This document shows positions 35,842 through 44,306 of a stretch of 64,000 nucleotides of DNA, piece by piece. Both the position numbers and the translations under genes were made by a program. Source of the stretch: Streptomyces sp. NBC_00162 (GTDB lineage Bacteria > Actinomycetota > Actinomycetes > Streptomycetales > Streptomycetaceae); NCBI RefSeq assembly GCF_024611995.1, contig NZ_CP102509.1, forward strand, positions 7,564,001-7,628,000, given 5' to 3'. Numbering within the stretch: position 1 is the stretch's first letter; each line of letters begins with the position of its first letter. The notes below the pieces were generated by a model. It searched no databases, was not told the DNA's origin, and worked only from the letters and a program-made list of their open reading frames with translations.

Positions 35842-38694
35842 TTACTCGTCGACAGTCGCGTGCGGATCCGGTACCTCGCCGCAGGCCGCCCAGGCCACTT
35901 CCACGCCGGGAAGGCCCCTCGACCACGGCGCGGCCACGGCGGCGAGACCCGCCGCGTCGGGCGGGGTCGCGCCGAGCCCGATCGCGTACCGGGCCAGGCC
36001 CGGACCCGTCGCGAAGGGGTGCGGCCAGGCGTGCGCGTCCGCGGCGCCCGCCTCCTCCAGCGCACTGAGCAGCGCCCGCAGACGGCCCCGCACCCGGCCC
36101 AGCGCCGCCTCGAACTCCCGCTCCGCGGGCGTCCGTACGGTCACCACCGCCCACGCGGCGTGCCGCCGGTGCAGCGGCGGCGCGGCCAGCACCTCGCCGA
36201 ACGACCCGGGATCCGCGTCCAGCAGCTCCCAGGCCCGGTACAGCTCCCGCCCCAGCAGATCGCGCAGTCCGGGGCCCGCCTGGGCCGTGCAGCCGCGCAC
36301 CGGCTCCGAGGGGGTCAGGACCGTCAACGCGTCCGGACACGTCACCGCAGTCGCGGGCGCCAGGCCGACCGGGTCCCGCCAGTCCCAGGCCGCCCAGGTC
36401 CCGAAGAATTCGAGCAGCAGGGCCGCCGGAGACAGGCCGGGGGCCTCGCGGACCGTGCGCGCCGCCAGTACCGCCCAGGCCAGCCCCGGCAGTCCGCCGA
36501 ACGGCGCCGAGTCCAGCCCCCGGGCTCTGGCCCAGGCCTTGACCTCCCGCGCCAGCCGGGCGAAGGCGGCATGTTCGGCCCCCACGAAACCCCGTACCGC
36601 ATCGGCGTCGCTCACCGCGCTCAGCGCGACCGCGGCCCGCTCGTCCAGCTCCGCCCGGCGCGCCACCGCCTCCGCCGGGGCCAGCGTGCCGGTGGGGACG
36701 ACCACCAGGTCCACGTCCAGTCCGGCCACGCTCAGCCGCAGCCCCGGCACCCGTGCGCCCGTCACCTCGCGCATCCGCACTGCCTCCGGCAGCGCCGCGG
36801 CGACCCGCTCCCGAACCTCCGCGATGTCCGCGGTGCCCGGCAGCGCCGCCACCAGGTCCAGGTCCGCTCCCGGCAGCGCGCAGCCCATGCGGCGGGATCC
36901 GGCCTCCCACACCACCCCGTCGCCCAGCGCGTCCGCGATCCGGGCCGTGACCGAGACGGCCCGGCCGGGCGCTGCGACGGTGTCCGGGAACGCGGGCTCC
37001 GGCAGCCACCGGACCCGTCCCGTGCCCAGTTCCACGACCGCCCGCGGCCGCATCGGCCCGTCCCCGCGCCGTGAGAGCACGGCCAGTTCCCCGACCCGCT
37101 CGGACACGCCGCCGCCGAGGCGGGCGGCGTACTGCGCGACCGCCCGCTGCGGATCCCGGCTGCGCCCCAGCGTCAGGTGCGGGGTGTAGCCCTCGACGCG
37201 CTCCCGGCATCCCGGGAACCGCTGCGCCAGCGCCTGCCGCAGCTCCTGCCACGGCGCCTCGCCGGCCGCCGCCGGATCCAGCCAGACGGTCGCGTCCTCC
37301 CGGTGCCCGAAGCTGTGCACGCCCTCCAGCCGGGCGGTGAACGCCGGTGTCCCCGCTGCCACTTCGGCCAGCAGCGGCACGGCCTCCTCGAACGAGGACT
37401 CGGGTACGAAGCCGAAGAGCAGGTTGACGTGTGCGGGCCAGCGGCCGGACTGCGGGTCGTGCTCCCGCCGCAGCGCGTGCACCGCGTCCGGGAGGCGGGA
37501 CGGCAGCCAGGCCACCGCCGTGCGCGCCGTCCCCGGCACGTCGAGCGTCGCGGGCCCGGCGCACCCGAACTCCACCGTCGCCTCCACGCCGTAGTGGTCG
37601 GAGATGAACAGCCCGTCCGGGCCCGGCGCGTCGCCGCGCAGCGCCGCCCCGGTCACCCGCGAGGCCGGCCCGGAGGCCCTGAGCAGGATCCGGTCCAGCC
37701 GCGCCGCCCGCCCCGACAGCGAGCCCACCGCGGCCAGCGGATTGGCCACCGGATCGAAGGTGGGCGTCCCGTCCGCCGCTCCGTGCACCTCGCTCCAGGC
37801 GTCCCGCATGCCCAGTGCGGCGGCCGGCCCCTCGGCCCCAGCGCTGCCGTCGTTGAAGTCGCCGAGCAGCGCCACGGAGGCTTCGACGCCGCTCAGCCCC
37901 TTGGTGAGCCGGGCCAGTTCGGCCCGTCGGCGGAGCTCCCCGTTGTCGGTGTGGTCGCTGGTCAGGTGAGTCGCGGCGACGACGAGGGGGCCGCTCGCGG
38001 TGTCCACCGTCACGGCGGTGACCGCCTTGTGCGGGCCGAGCGCGTGCAGCCCCGCCTCACGCACCGGCAGCCGGCTCAGCACCAGCAGCCCGCACTCGGC
38101 GACGTCCCGGCCGCCCGGATCCGTGCCGAGCGTGTACCCGGCCCGTACCCAGTCCGCCGCCAGCAGCATCCGGAGCAGTTCGGGTTCGGCCTCCTGGAGC
38201 GCGATGACATCGGCATCGGCGGCCGCCAGATCGGCCAGCAGCAGCGGCCTGCGCCGCGCGGTGGCGATCCGCGGGCCGTCGTAGCGGTCCCAGAGGGTGT
38301 TCCAGGTCAGCAGCCGCACCGTGGCGGGTGCCCCGGCCCCGAGGCTCCCCGGGGCAGGTGCTTGCGCCGGCCGCCAGGCGCCGCCGGCCGCCGGATCCCA
38401 CGCGTGCGGGGTCCGGGCGGTGAAGAACGGCGCCCGCAGCAGGCGCGGGTCGCGCACCCGCCCGGCCCCGGTGGCGTCGATCCGGTCCACTCCCGTGGCC
38501 CGGTCCCACACCAGCTCACCGTCCGCCTCGACGAACAGCACGCGGTGCCAGGGGATGTCGCCGCCGGGCACGAAGGACGGCAGCGGCACGCGCTTCGGGG
38601 CGGCCCCGCGCTGGAGCAGCCCGAGGACGAACCGGGCGGGATCGAAACGCGGGTCCCAGCGGACCTGGTGGTAGAGCTCCTCACTGGTGCGCAT
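35842..38694 (-). CDS. Four-domain RNA-repair protein: DUF504 - EEP - 2H phosphoesterase - poly(A)-polymerase-like NTase
   Basis: 950 residues. Residues 1-75 are a DUF504/MJ1316 domain (ELYHQVRWDPRFDP, IPWHRVLFVE), proposed to recognise RNA cyclic-phosphate ends. Residues 125-375 are an endonuclease/exonuclease/phosphatase domain with Asn132, Glu168, His243, Asp279, Asn281 and the SDH triad Asp366-His367. Residues 395-540 are a 2H (2'-5' RNA ligase-like) phosphoesterase with HVN at 422 and HLT at 506. Residues 570-900 are a nucleotidyltransferase with GSRRMG at 599, Asp611/Asp613 and probable Asp662, plus a PAP-like helical part. ATG 38694 overlaps the upstream stop as TGATG. Expected work: trimming, end healing and tailing of damaged RNA. 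Confidence 0.85.
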   Translation of the reverse strand: MRTSEELYHQVRWDPRFDPARFVLGLLQRGAAPKRVPLPSFVPGGDIPWHRVLFVEADGELVWDRATGVDRIDATGAGRVRDPRLLRAPFFTARTPHAWDPAAGGAWRPAQAPAPGSLGAGAPATVRLLTWNTLWDRYDGPRIATARRRPLLLADLAAADADVIALQEAEPELLRMLLAADWVRAGYTLGTDPGGRDVAECGLLVLSRLPVREAGLHALGPHKAVTAVTVDTASGPLVVAATHLTSDHTDNGELRRRAELARLTKGLSGVEASVALLGDFNDGSAGAEGPAAALGMRDAWSEVHGAADGTPTFDPVANPLAAVGSLSGRAARLDRILLRASGPASRVTGAALRGDAPGPDGLFISDHYGVEATVEFGCAGPATLDVPGTARTAVAWLPSRLPDAVHALRREHDPQSGRWPAHVNLLFGFVPESSFEEAVPLLAEVAAGTPAFTARLEGVHSFGHREDATVWLDPAAAGEAPWQELRQALAQRFPGCRERVEGYTPHLTLGRSRDPQRAVAQYAARLGGGVSERVGELAVLSRRGDGPMRPRAVVELGTGRVRWLPEPAFPDTVAAPGRAVSVTARIADALGDGVVWEAGSRRMGCALPGADLDLVAALPGTADIAEVRERVAAALPEAVRMREVTGARVPGLRLSVAGLDVDLVVVPTGTLAPAEAVARRAELDERAAVALSAVSDADAVRGFVGAEHAAFARLAREVKAWARARGLDSAPFGGLPGLAWAVLAARTVREAPGLSPAALLLEFFGTWAAWDWRDPVGLAPATAVTCPDALTVLTPSEPVRGCTAQAGPGLRDLLGRELYRAWELLDADPGSFGEVLAAPPLHRRHAAWAVVTVRTPAEREFEAALGRVRGRLRALLSALEEAGAADAHAWPHPFATGPGLARYAIGLGATPPDAAGLAAVAAPWSRGLPGVEVAWAACGEVPDPHATVDE

Positions 38695-40445
38695 CACAGC
38701 TCCCCGCCCGGCGCGGCCAGCGTGCCGGCCGTGTCCTCGACGCTGCCGCCCGCGCCGATGTACCAGGTCCGGTGCGCCTGACCGGGATACGGCGGGCTGA
38801 ACCGGTGCAGCTGGGCGTCCAGGACCTGCGGCGGAACCGGATGCGGGCGCACGGCATTGCGCCGCAGCAGCTCCTCCTCGCCGACGAGTACGACGGCATG
38901 GGTGACCAGTGCGTCGCGGCGGCGGGCGACCGAGCCCGCCAGCCCGCGCTGCTGGTCGGTGAGCGAGGTGGCGTCCCACAGGACCGTGCCCCCGCGGGCC
39001 AGCGCGGCGTCGAGCCGGTCGAGGCCCTCGCTCAGCACCTCCGTGTTGGCCCGCTGGTCCGCGCGCGAACCCCGGGCGGTGCGCAGGTCGTCGAGACTGA
39101 TGCAGGTGTCCACGCCGGGCAGGGCGCGGCCGAAGGTGCTCTTGCCGCTGCCCGAGGGCCCGCACAGCTGCACCAGCCGGGGAAACGTTCCCTCACGCCA
39201 TCGCCAGGTCGCCGCCACCGCCTCCTCGGCCGTGGCGATCCGGCCCTGCGCGAAGGCCCGCCGCGCCTCGGCCCAGCAGCGGTCGGCCGCGTCCGGACCG
39301 AGCGCGCCCAGCGGCTCCCGGAGCTCCGCGCGCAGGGCGCCGAGCGGGTCGGGGCCGAGCAGCCCCGCCTCCTCGGCGCACAGCGCGGACCACTCCACGC
39401 ACTCGCGGGCCTGCGCGTCCCCGGCCGTCACGGCGGCGAGCGCGTGCAGCACCCCCGGATCGGCCGCGGCGGCCATCCGGACCAGCCCCGCCCGCCGTTC
39501 CGCGTCCGGGAACGGCCGCTGGAGGTACGGGTACAGCCCGACCAGGTCCGAGACCCGCCGCGCGAGCCGCATCCCGAGCGGTCCCGCCGCGAGCCGCGCC
39601 GCGAGCCGCGCCCGCGGCGCGCGGTGCAGTACACCGGCCAGTACCGCGGCCAGCCGGTCCTCGCCGGTACGGCCCAACGCGTCGATCCGGGCGGTGACTT
39701 CGGCGAACACATCGGCCTCGGCGCCCTCGCCGGCCCACGCCGCACCCGTCACCCCGGCCGCGGTCAGCAGCTCCGCCGCATCGGCCTCGGCCCCGGAGCG
39801 GACCGCCCACAAGGGGGCCGCGGGACCGAGCCCGTTCGGCACCACCGGCGCGAACATCCAGTGCGTACCGGTCTGTACGTGTCCGCCGCGCACCCACTTG
39901 GCCACGCACCGGCCGAATTCCTCGTACGCGAAGCCGTCCACCGTCCGTACGACGTATCCCTCTTGCCGTGTGGTGTCGAGCTTCAGCTTGCGCAGCACGC
40001 GCTCGTCGAAGATGCCCCGCCACAGCACGCGCGGAGTGGGTACGCCGAGCCCCCGCAGGAACCGTACGGTCCCGTCCCAGTCCAGGCAGTGCTCCCCGTC
40101 CCACACGGAGAACCCGTAGAACCAGCTGTCGAGGTCCTCGTACGCGAGCGAGTGCCGGGCGTACAGGTTCTCCCCGCACACCCGCCGCCCGTCCGGGATG
40201 CGCGCGGCGATCCGGCCCTGGAGGCCCTTGACCCACGCCCGGGAGGGATGGTGCGCCGAGTCGAGCGAACGCGCGTGCAGGCCGTCCGCGTACAGGGTGG
40301 TGTTCTCCCCGTCGAGCTTCTCGGTCACCACGACCTCACGCCCGGCCAGCCCCGCGAACGCCCCCGGCCCGGCCACCCGGACATCGTCCGCCGCGGCCCC
40401 GGGAGACCAGGGCAGATGGGGCGTACGGGGGTAGTGCGTGCGCAT
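38694..40445 (-). CDS. RNA ligase fused to P-loop polynucleotide kinase
   Basis: 583 residues. Residues 25-200 are an ATP-dependent RNA ligase: nucleophile Lys43 in TEKLDGEN, CGENLYARHSLAYEDL, GFSVWDG, motif IV Glu162 in EGYVVR and motif V Lys183 in AKWVRGG. A helical middle follows, then a kinase of the AAA_33/T4-PNK type from residue 423: P-loop GPSGSGKST at 429-437, DDLRTARG and the GTVLWDATSLT strand. Kinase and ligase in one chain can phosphorylate a 5'-OH and seal it. AGGAG lies 6 nt before ATG 40445; the TGA overlaps the next ATG. No separate phosphatase gene, but the partner has 2H and EEP domains. Confidence 0.9.
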   Translation of the reverse strand: MRTHYPRTPHLPWSPGAAADDVRVAGPGAFAGLAGREVVVTEKLDGENTTLYADGLHARSLDSAHHPSRAWVKGLQGRIAARIPDGRRVCGENLYARHSLAYEDLDSWFYGFSVWDGEHCLDWDGTVRFLRGLGVPTPRVLWRGIFDERVLRKLKLDTTRQEGYVVRTVDGFAYEEFGRCVAKWVRGGHVQTGTHWMFAPVVPNGLGPAAPLWAVRSGAEADAAELLTAAGVTGAAWAGEGAEADVFAEVTARIDALGRTGEDRLAAVLAGVLHRAPRARLAARLAAGPLGMRLARRVSDLVGLYPYLQRPFPDAERRAGLVRMAAAADPGVLHALAAVTAGDAQARECVEWSALCAEEAGLLGPDPLGALRAELREPLGALGPDAADRCWAEARRAFAQGRIATAEEAVAATWRWREGTFPRLVQLCGPSGSGKSTFGRALPGVDTCISLDDLRTARGSRADQRANTEVLSEGLDRLDAALARGGTVLWDATSLTDQQRGLAGSVARRRDALVTHAVVLVGEEELLRRNAVRPHPVPPQVLDAQLHRFSPPYPGQAHRTWYIGAGGSVEDTAGTLAAPGGEL

Positions 40446-40554
40446 GATCCGCTCCTGCTCGACGACGTGGTGCCCCGTCACTCTAGGTATCGGGGGCGGC
40501 CACCTCCATCGATTATCAGGCGGTCCGCGCCGTGCGGCGGACCGGCCCGCCCGC

Positions 40555-41187
40555 TCAGGGGCGGCGGCCGGACCAGGCCACCAGCCGGTCGAGGGCGGAG
40601 GCGTCCGCGGCCACGGGGACCACCTCGGCGAACGGGATGCGGCCGCCGCGGGTTTCGGCCGGCAGTGCCCGGCGTACCACCTCGACCAGCCGCTCCAGCA
40701 GGTCGGTGTCCCAGTCCGGCCGCTGTCCGGTGGCGGTGGCGAGGTCCCAGGTGTGCACGATCAGTTCGTTGGTGTACACGGCCGCGGCGACCACCCCGGG
40801 CCGGACCCCCATCGGCAGGCGCAGGTCGCGGTCCAGCACGCCCGGGTCCGCCCACACCCGCGCCGCCTCACGCGCGGCCGGTTCCCAGGCGGCCGCCCAC
40901 TCACCGTCCGCGAGCTCGTCGGCGAAGGAGGGAACGCTGAAGGGGTCCTCACCGCGCCCGATCACCGAGATCCGCCGCAGCACCCCGACGAGGTGGCTCG
41001 ACAGGCGCCGGACGTCGAACTCGGCGCAGGGCGTGGGGGAGTCGTACTGTTCCGGCCGGACGGCGGCGAGGGTGCGCCCGGCGAGGGCGACGGCAGCCGC
41101 CAGATCCGGACGGGTGTCGACGGCGGCGGAGGCGGACGGGGTGGAAGGGGTGGAAGCGGTGGCGGTGAACTGCTCGGTTTCGGTCAT
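40555..41187 (-). CDS. TIGR03086-type maleylpyruvate isomerase-like (DinB fold) protein
   Basis: 210 residues of the mycothiol-dependent maleylpyruvate isomerase / TIGR03086 group: SPTPCAEFDVRRLSSHLVGV holds the first metal-ligand His of the four-helix bundle, and AAAVYTNELIVHTWDLA the HxxD pair. These DinB-like proteins bind a metal and often a low-molecular-weight thiol; exact function unknown. Divergent from a WYL regulator, a pairing seen repeatedly in actinomycetes, with an inverted repeat in the gap. Confidence 0.87.
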   Translation of the reverse strand: MTETEQFTATASTPSTPSASAAVDTRPDLAAAVALAGRTLAAVRPEQYDSPTPCAEFDVRRLSSHLVGVLRRISVIGRGEDPFSVPSFADELADGEWAAAWEPAAREAARVWADPGVLDRDLRLPMGVRPGVVAAAVYTNELIVHTWDLATATGQRPDWDTDLLERLVEVVRRALPAETRGGRIPFAEVVPVAADASALDRLVAWSGRRP

Positions 41188-41206
41188 GAGCTCATCCTGG
41201 CGGCCA

Positions 41207-41229
41207 AACTGGCCATCCTCTGGCCACTT
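41207..41229. promoter_or_regulatory. Operator-like inverted repeat, TIGR03086/WYL intergenic
   Basis: AACTGGCCA and TGGCCACTT flank TCCTC; 8 of 9 arm positions pair, with the TGGCCA core perfect. It lies 19 bp before the TIGR03086 start and 36 bp before the WYL start, so it can serve both promoters. Confidence 0.6.
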
Positions 41230-41265
41230 TCCCGGAGAGAATCCACTTCATGCGAAACGACCCTC

Positions 41266-42231
41266 ATGAAGGCTGACCGGCTGGTGGCGACCCTGCTCTT
41301 CCTCCAGGAGCGCGGGCGCGTCACCGTCCCCGAAGTGGCCGCCGAACTCGACGTCTCGGAGCGGACGGCGCGGCGCGACCTGGAGGCACTGGCCGCGGCC
41401 GGGATCCCCGTCTACTCACAGCGCGGCCGCGGCGGCGGCTGGTCCCTGGTCGGCGGCGCCCGCACCAACCTCACCGGCCTCACCGCCGACGAGATCCGCG
41501 CGCTGTTCCTCGTCGCGGGCCCCCTGGCCACCACCCCCGAACTGCGCACCGCCCTGCGCAAACTGGTCCAGGCCCTGCCGGCCACCCTCCGCGGCGGCGC
41601 CGAGGCCGCCTCGCGGGCCGCCGCCGTCGACGGCACCGACTGGTCGCGCAATCCCGTCACCGCCGACGCCCCCCACCGTGCGGCCCTCCAGCGGGCCGTG
41701 GTGGACGGCACGCGGATCCGCCTCGGATACGCGGGCGCCGGCAAACCGGCCGGGGTCCGCGAGGTCGACCCGCTCGGACTCGTGGCCAAGGCGGGGGTCG
41801 ACTACCTCGTCGCCGGTACGGAGAAGGGGCTGCGCACCTTCCGGCTCAGCCGGGTCACCTCGGTCGAGCCGACCGGCGAACCCGCCCACCGGCCGCCCGG
41901 CTTCGACCTCGCCACGGCCTGGCGGGAACTGGCCGGGGCGATGGAGGACAGGCTGTACGCGGTGACCGCCCGGGCCCGCGTCGCACCCGGCGCGGTGGCG
42001 CTGCTGGCCCGGCTCTCCGGCGGCCGGCTGCGCGTCGGCGGCCCGCTGCCCGACGGCTGGACGGAGGTCTGGGTCGACGGCCCGGCGCCCAGGGCGCTGG
42101 CCGCGCACCTGTCCGGGCTGGGAGCCCGGATCGAAGTGCTCGAACCACCGGAGGTACGGGAGTTGCTGGCCCGGCTGGGCGCCGAACTCGCGGGGCTCTA
42201 CGGACCGCCCCCGGACGAGGGCCCGGGGTGA
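41266..42231 (+). CDS. WYL-domain transcriptional regulator (YafY type)
   Basis: 321 residues, same plan as the regulator at 12165: winged helix (LLFLQERGRVTVPEVAAEL, VSERTARRDLEALAAAG), WYL domain (IRLGYAGAGKPAGVREVDPLGLVAKAGVDYLVAG) spread over its strands, and a WCX tail. The two proteins are paralogues of one family with different recognition helices, in line with their different palindromes. Probably controls the divergent TIGR03086 gene and itself. ATG 41266 begins MKADRLVATLLF, matching the family N-terminus. Confidence 0.9.
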   Translation: MKADRLVATLLFLQERGRVTVPEVAAELDVSERTARRDLEALAAAGIPVYSQRGRGGGWSLVGGARTNLTGLTADEIRALFLVAGPLATTPELRTALRKLVQALPATLRGGAEAASRAAAVDGTDWSRNPVTADAPHRAALQRAVVDGTRIRLGYAGAGKPAGVREVDPLGLVAKAGVDYLVAGTEKGLRTFRLSRVTSVEPTGEPAHRPPGFDLATAWRELAGAMEDRLYAVTARARVAPGAVALLARLSGGRLRVGGPLPDGWTEVWVDGPAPRALAAHLSGLGARIEVLEPPEVRELLARLGAELAGLYGPPPDEGPG

Positions 42232-42254
42232 CAGGCCGGCCAGGGGGCCGGGGC

Positions 42255-43742
42255 TCAGCCGCCGGCCGGTACCGCCGCGGCCAGCCCGCCGCCCGCCGCG
42301 AAGTGCAGCCGGTCCAGCCGGGCCGCGTACGGCCAGCCCGCCGCCCGGTAGAAGCACAGGTCGCTCGGGATCGGTACCGCCCGCAGGTCGGCGGCGTGCG
42401 TGCCGGCCGGCAGTCCGGCGGCCGCCGCGAGCAGCGGGTCCGCAGATCCCGCCCACTCGCCGACCGGGGCGGGCCGCGGCCACGGCTCCCCGGTGTTGGG
42501 GAACAGCCACCGGGTGTCCCCGGTGACCCGGCCGGCGAAGTCCGGGCCGTCCACGGCCTGCCGGGCCAGCCGGGCGAAGGTCAGCAGCAGGTCCGGCAGG
42601 GATTCGGCGAGCAGGGCCAGCTCCGGGTACTCCCGCAGCGCCTTCGCCTCGGCGGGCACCGAGACGGCGTACCCCCACCGGCCGGTCTCCGGGTCGACGC
42701 GGATCTGCAGGAGCGCGGGACTGTGCCCGTAGCCGATCCGGGCCAGCGGCCAGTACGTGCCCTCGCCGCCCATCATGTAGTGGACCTCCGGGGCCACCTC
42801 GTGCTCCGGGGCCCCGGGCAGCAGCCGCAGCGCGGGCAGTCCCGCGATCGCCACCGCGCCGATCTCCCGCAGCACGGACCGGATCTCGGCGGGCACCGGG
42901 ACCGGCCAGCCGTCCATGGTGCGGTCGTCGACACCCGCGTCGAGGACGACGAAGGAGGGGAACTCGGCGGCCAGAGCCCGTAGTCCGGCGACCGCGCGGT
43001 CCGCGGCATCCGCCGGCAAGTGGTGCCTGCGTACCGGCCGTCCGAGGAAGTCCCCGCTCACCACACTGCGCAGCAGCAGCGCCCGGCCGTCCCCCACGAT
43101 CCGGAACTGGACCTCGCTGCTTCCGGTGTCGGCGGTGTTGTGGGAGGTGGAGAAGTACGGTTCCCAGCCCACCGCGCACGGGTAGCCGGGCAGGTCGCGC
43201 AGGTCGACGAGATCGGTGAGCGAGTCTCCGCGGCCGACGAGCGCACCGAGTCCGGTGTCCGTCCCCTCGGCCACCTCGACGGTCGGGACGGCCGGCACGA
43301 AGTGCTTCGCGGCTGCCCTGTCCGCCACCCCGTCGGCAAGCCGCTCCGTGAACCCGGCGAGCCAGCCGACGAACTCCGGGGCCTCGACCGTGACGTCCGG
43401 GTCGTCCCCCCACGGACGCACGGCCACGACCGGCCCCCAGCCGCAGGAGCCGACGCCGACGATCAACGAGCCCTCGCCGAAGTCCAGTTCGCCGAGGGTC
43501 CAGTAGCCGTCCGCGAACACCGCGCGGCCGCGCGGCCCGAAGCGGTACTCGTGCTCCTCGGTCTCCAGCCCGCCGATCTGCCGCAGCACCACCCGGACGT
43601 CCTCCGGGACCGGGACTGCCCAGTCGTCCAACTCCGCGTCCGTGAACCCGTCGAACAGCTCGACCTCGTCCGCCCGTACCCGCGCCAGCTCCCGCAGCGC
43701 ACGGACGACGGCCGCGGCCGCCTCCGGTCCCGCGTCGTTCAT
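42255..43742 (-). CDS. Protein with two SUKH (SMI1/KNR4)-like repeats
   Basis: 495 residues with internal duplication. The repeat signature is DDWAVPVPEDVRVVLRQIGG at residues 40-58 and DGWPVPVPAEIRSVLREIG at 277-295, each preceded by an acidic strand and followed by a tryptophan-containing strand (YWTLGELDFGEGSL; YWPLARIGYGHSPAL). This matches the SMI1/KNR4 (SUKH) core, used in many bacteria for immunity proteins against secreted toxins. No toxin gene is adjacent. Cytoplasmic, no signal. Function by analogy only. Confidence 0.75.
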   Translation of the reverse strand: MNDAGPEAAAAVVRALRELARVRADEVELFDGFTDAELDDWAVPVPEDVRVVLRQIGGLETEEHEYRFGPRGRAVFADGYWTLGELDFGEGSLIVGVGSCGWGPVVAVRPWGDDPDVTVEAPEFVGWLAGFTERLADGVADRAAAKHFVPAVPTVEVAEGTDTGLGALVGRGDSLTDLVDLRDLPGYPCAVGWEPYFSTSHNTADTGSSEVQFRIVGDGRALLLRSVVSGDFLGRPVRRHHLPADAADRAVAGLRALAAEFPSFVVLDAGVDDRTMDGWPVPVPAEIRSVLREIGAVAIAGLPALRLLPGAPEHEVAPEVHYMMGGEGTYWPLARIGYGHSPALLQIRVDPETGRWGYAVSVPAEAKALREYPELALLAESLPDLLLTFARLARQAVDGPDFAGRVTGDTRWLFPNTGEPWPRPAPVGEWAGSADPLLAAAAGLPAGTHAADLRAVPIPSDLCFYRAAGWPYAARLDRLHFAAGGGLAAAVPAGG

Positions 43743-43803
43743 GTACCTGCTCCCCGCGTCGTCCGCCGTTCGGCTCAGAGGGTAACCGCCGGTCGGCCCG
43801 GCC

Positions 43804-44265
43804 CTAATGACAGAGGGCCACGATGGAGGGTGACACCGTGCCGTGGGCCGCCTCGCACAGCGGCGTCATGTCGTACGTGCGCTGCGGTGCGGCGGGCCTG
43901 GCCGCAGGTTTCGCCGGAGGCCGCTTGCGGGGCTTGGCCGGGGCGGCGGGGCGCACAGGGCGTACGGGGCGTGCGGGCTTGGCCGCCCGGGGCGGCCGCG
44001 CGGGCCGCACCTGCCGTACCGCCGCCTCCGGTTCCTCCGGTTCTGCCGGTTCTGCCGACTGCGCCGACGGTGCCGATCCGGGCTCAGGCGAGACCGGCAG
44101 GCGGCCTAAGGGCCCGGCGGGCGGCGCGGGTTGGAGTGGACCAGGGCGGGCCGCCGCAGTTCCCGGACGCGGAGCGTCCGGCGGAGCGGCGGGATGCACC
44201 GTCACGCATCCGGTGGTCATGGCGAACGCGGCAAGGGTCAGGGTCAGGGCCCGGCGCATCTGCAT
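43804..44265 (-). CDS. Pro/Ala-rich putative lipoprotein (paralogue of 14961-15401)
   Basis: 153 residues. MQMRRALTLTLAAFAMTTGC is a lipoprotein signal (Cys20), followed by a long Pro/Ala/Arg linker and the conserved end LCEAAHGTVSPSIVALC, closely matching LCSAVEGAVPPSIVDLC of the paralogue. The DNA at the start, GGCAGGGTGGGCGGATGCAG, differs from the paralogue at only two of twenty positions, so ATG 44265 is well supported. It lies 41 bp downstream of the membrane-protein gene on the same strand. Function unknown. Confidence 0.78.
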   Translation of the reverse strand: MQMRRALTLTLAAFAMTTGCVTVHPAAPPDAPRPGTAAARPGPLQPAPPAGPLGRLPVSPEPGSAPSAQSAEPAEPEEPEAAVRQVRPARPPRAAKPARPVRPVRPAAPAKPRKRPPAKPAARPAAPQRTYDMTPLCEAAHGTVSPSIVALCH

Positions 44266-44306
44266 CCGCCCACCCTGCCGCACCGCCCGCACCGGAGCCG
44301 CCCCCA

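Noticed and set aside
35649..36068. Plus-strand 139-codon frame at the edge of the RNA-repair operon
   Set aside because: No family, no convincing ribosome site, and it crosses the operon terminator and antisense coding DNA.
35842..39165. Longer reading frame running from 39165 into the RNA-repair polyprotein
   Set aside because: The extra 157 codons lie inside the ligase-kinase gene in another frame; ATG 38694 overlaps the upstream stop and begins the DUF504 domain exactly.
38694..40445. Reading the ligase-kinase as a DNA ligase
   Set aside because: The motif order, the KLDGEN context and the fused polynucleotide kinase are those of RNA ligases; DNA-ligase OB and zinc or BRCT parts are absent.
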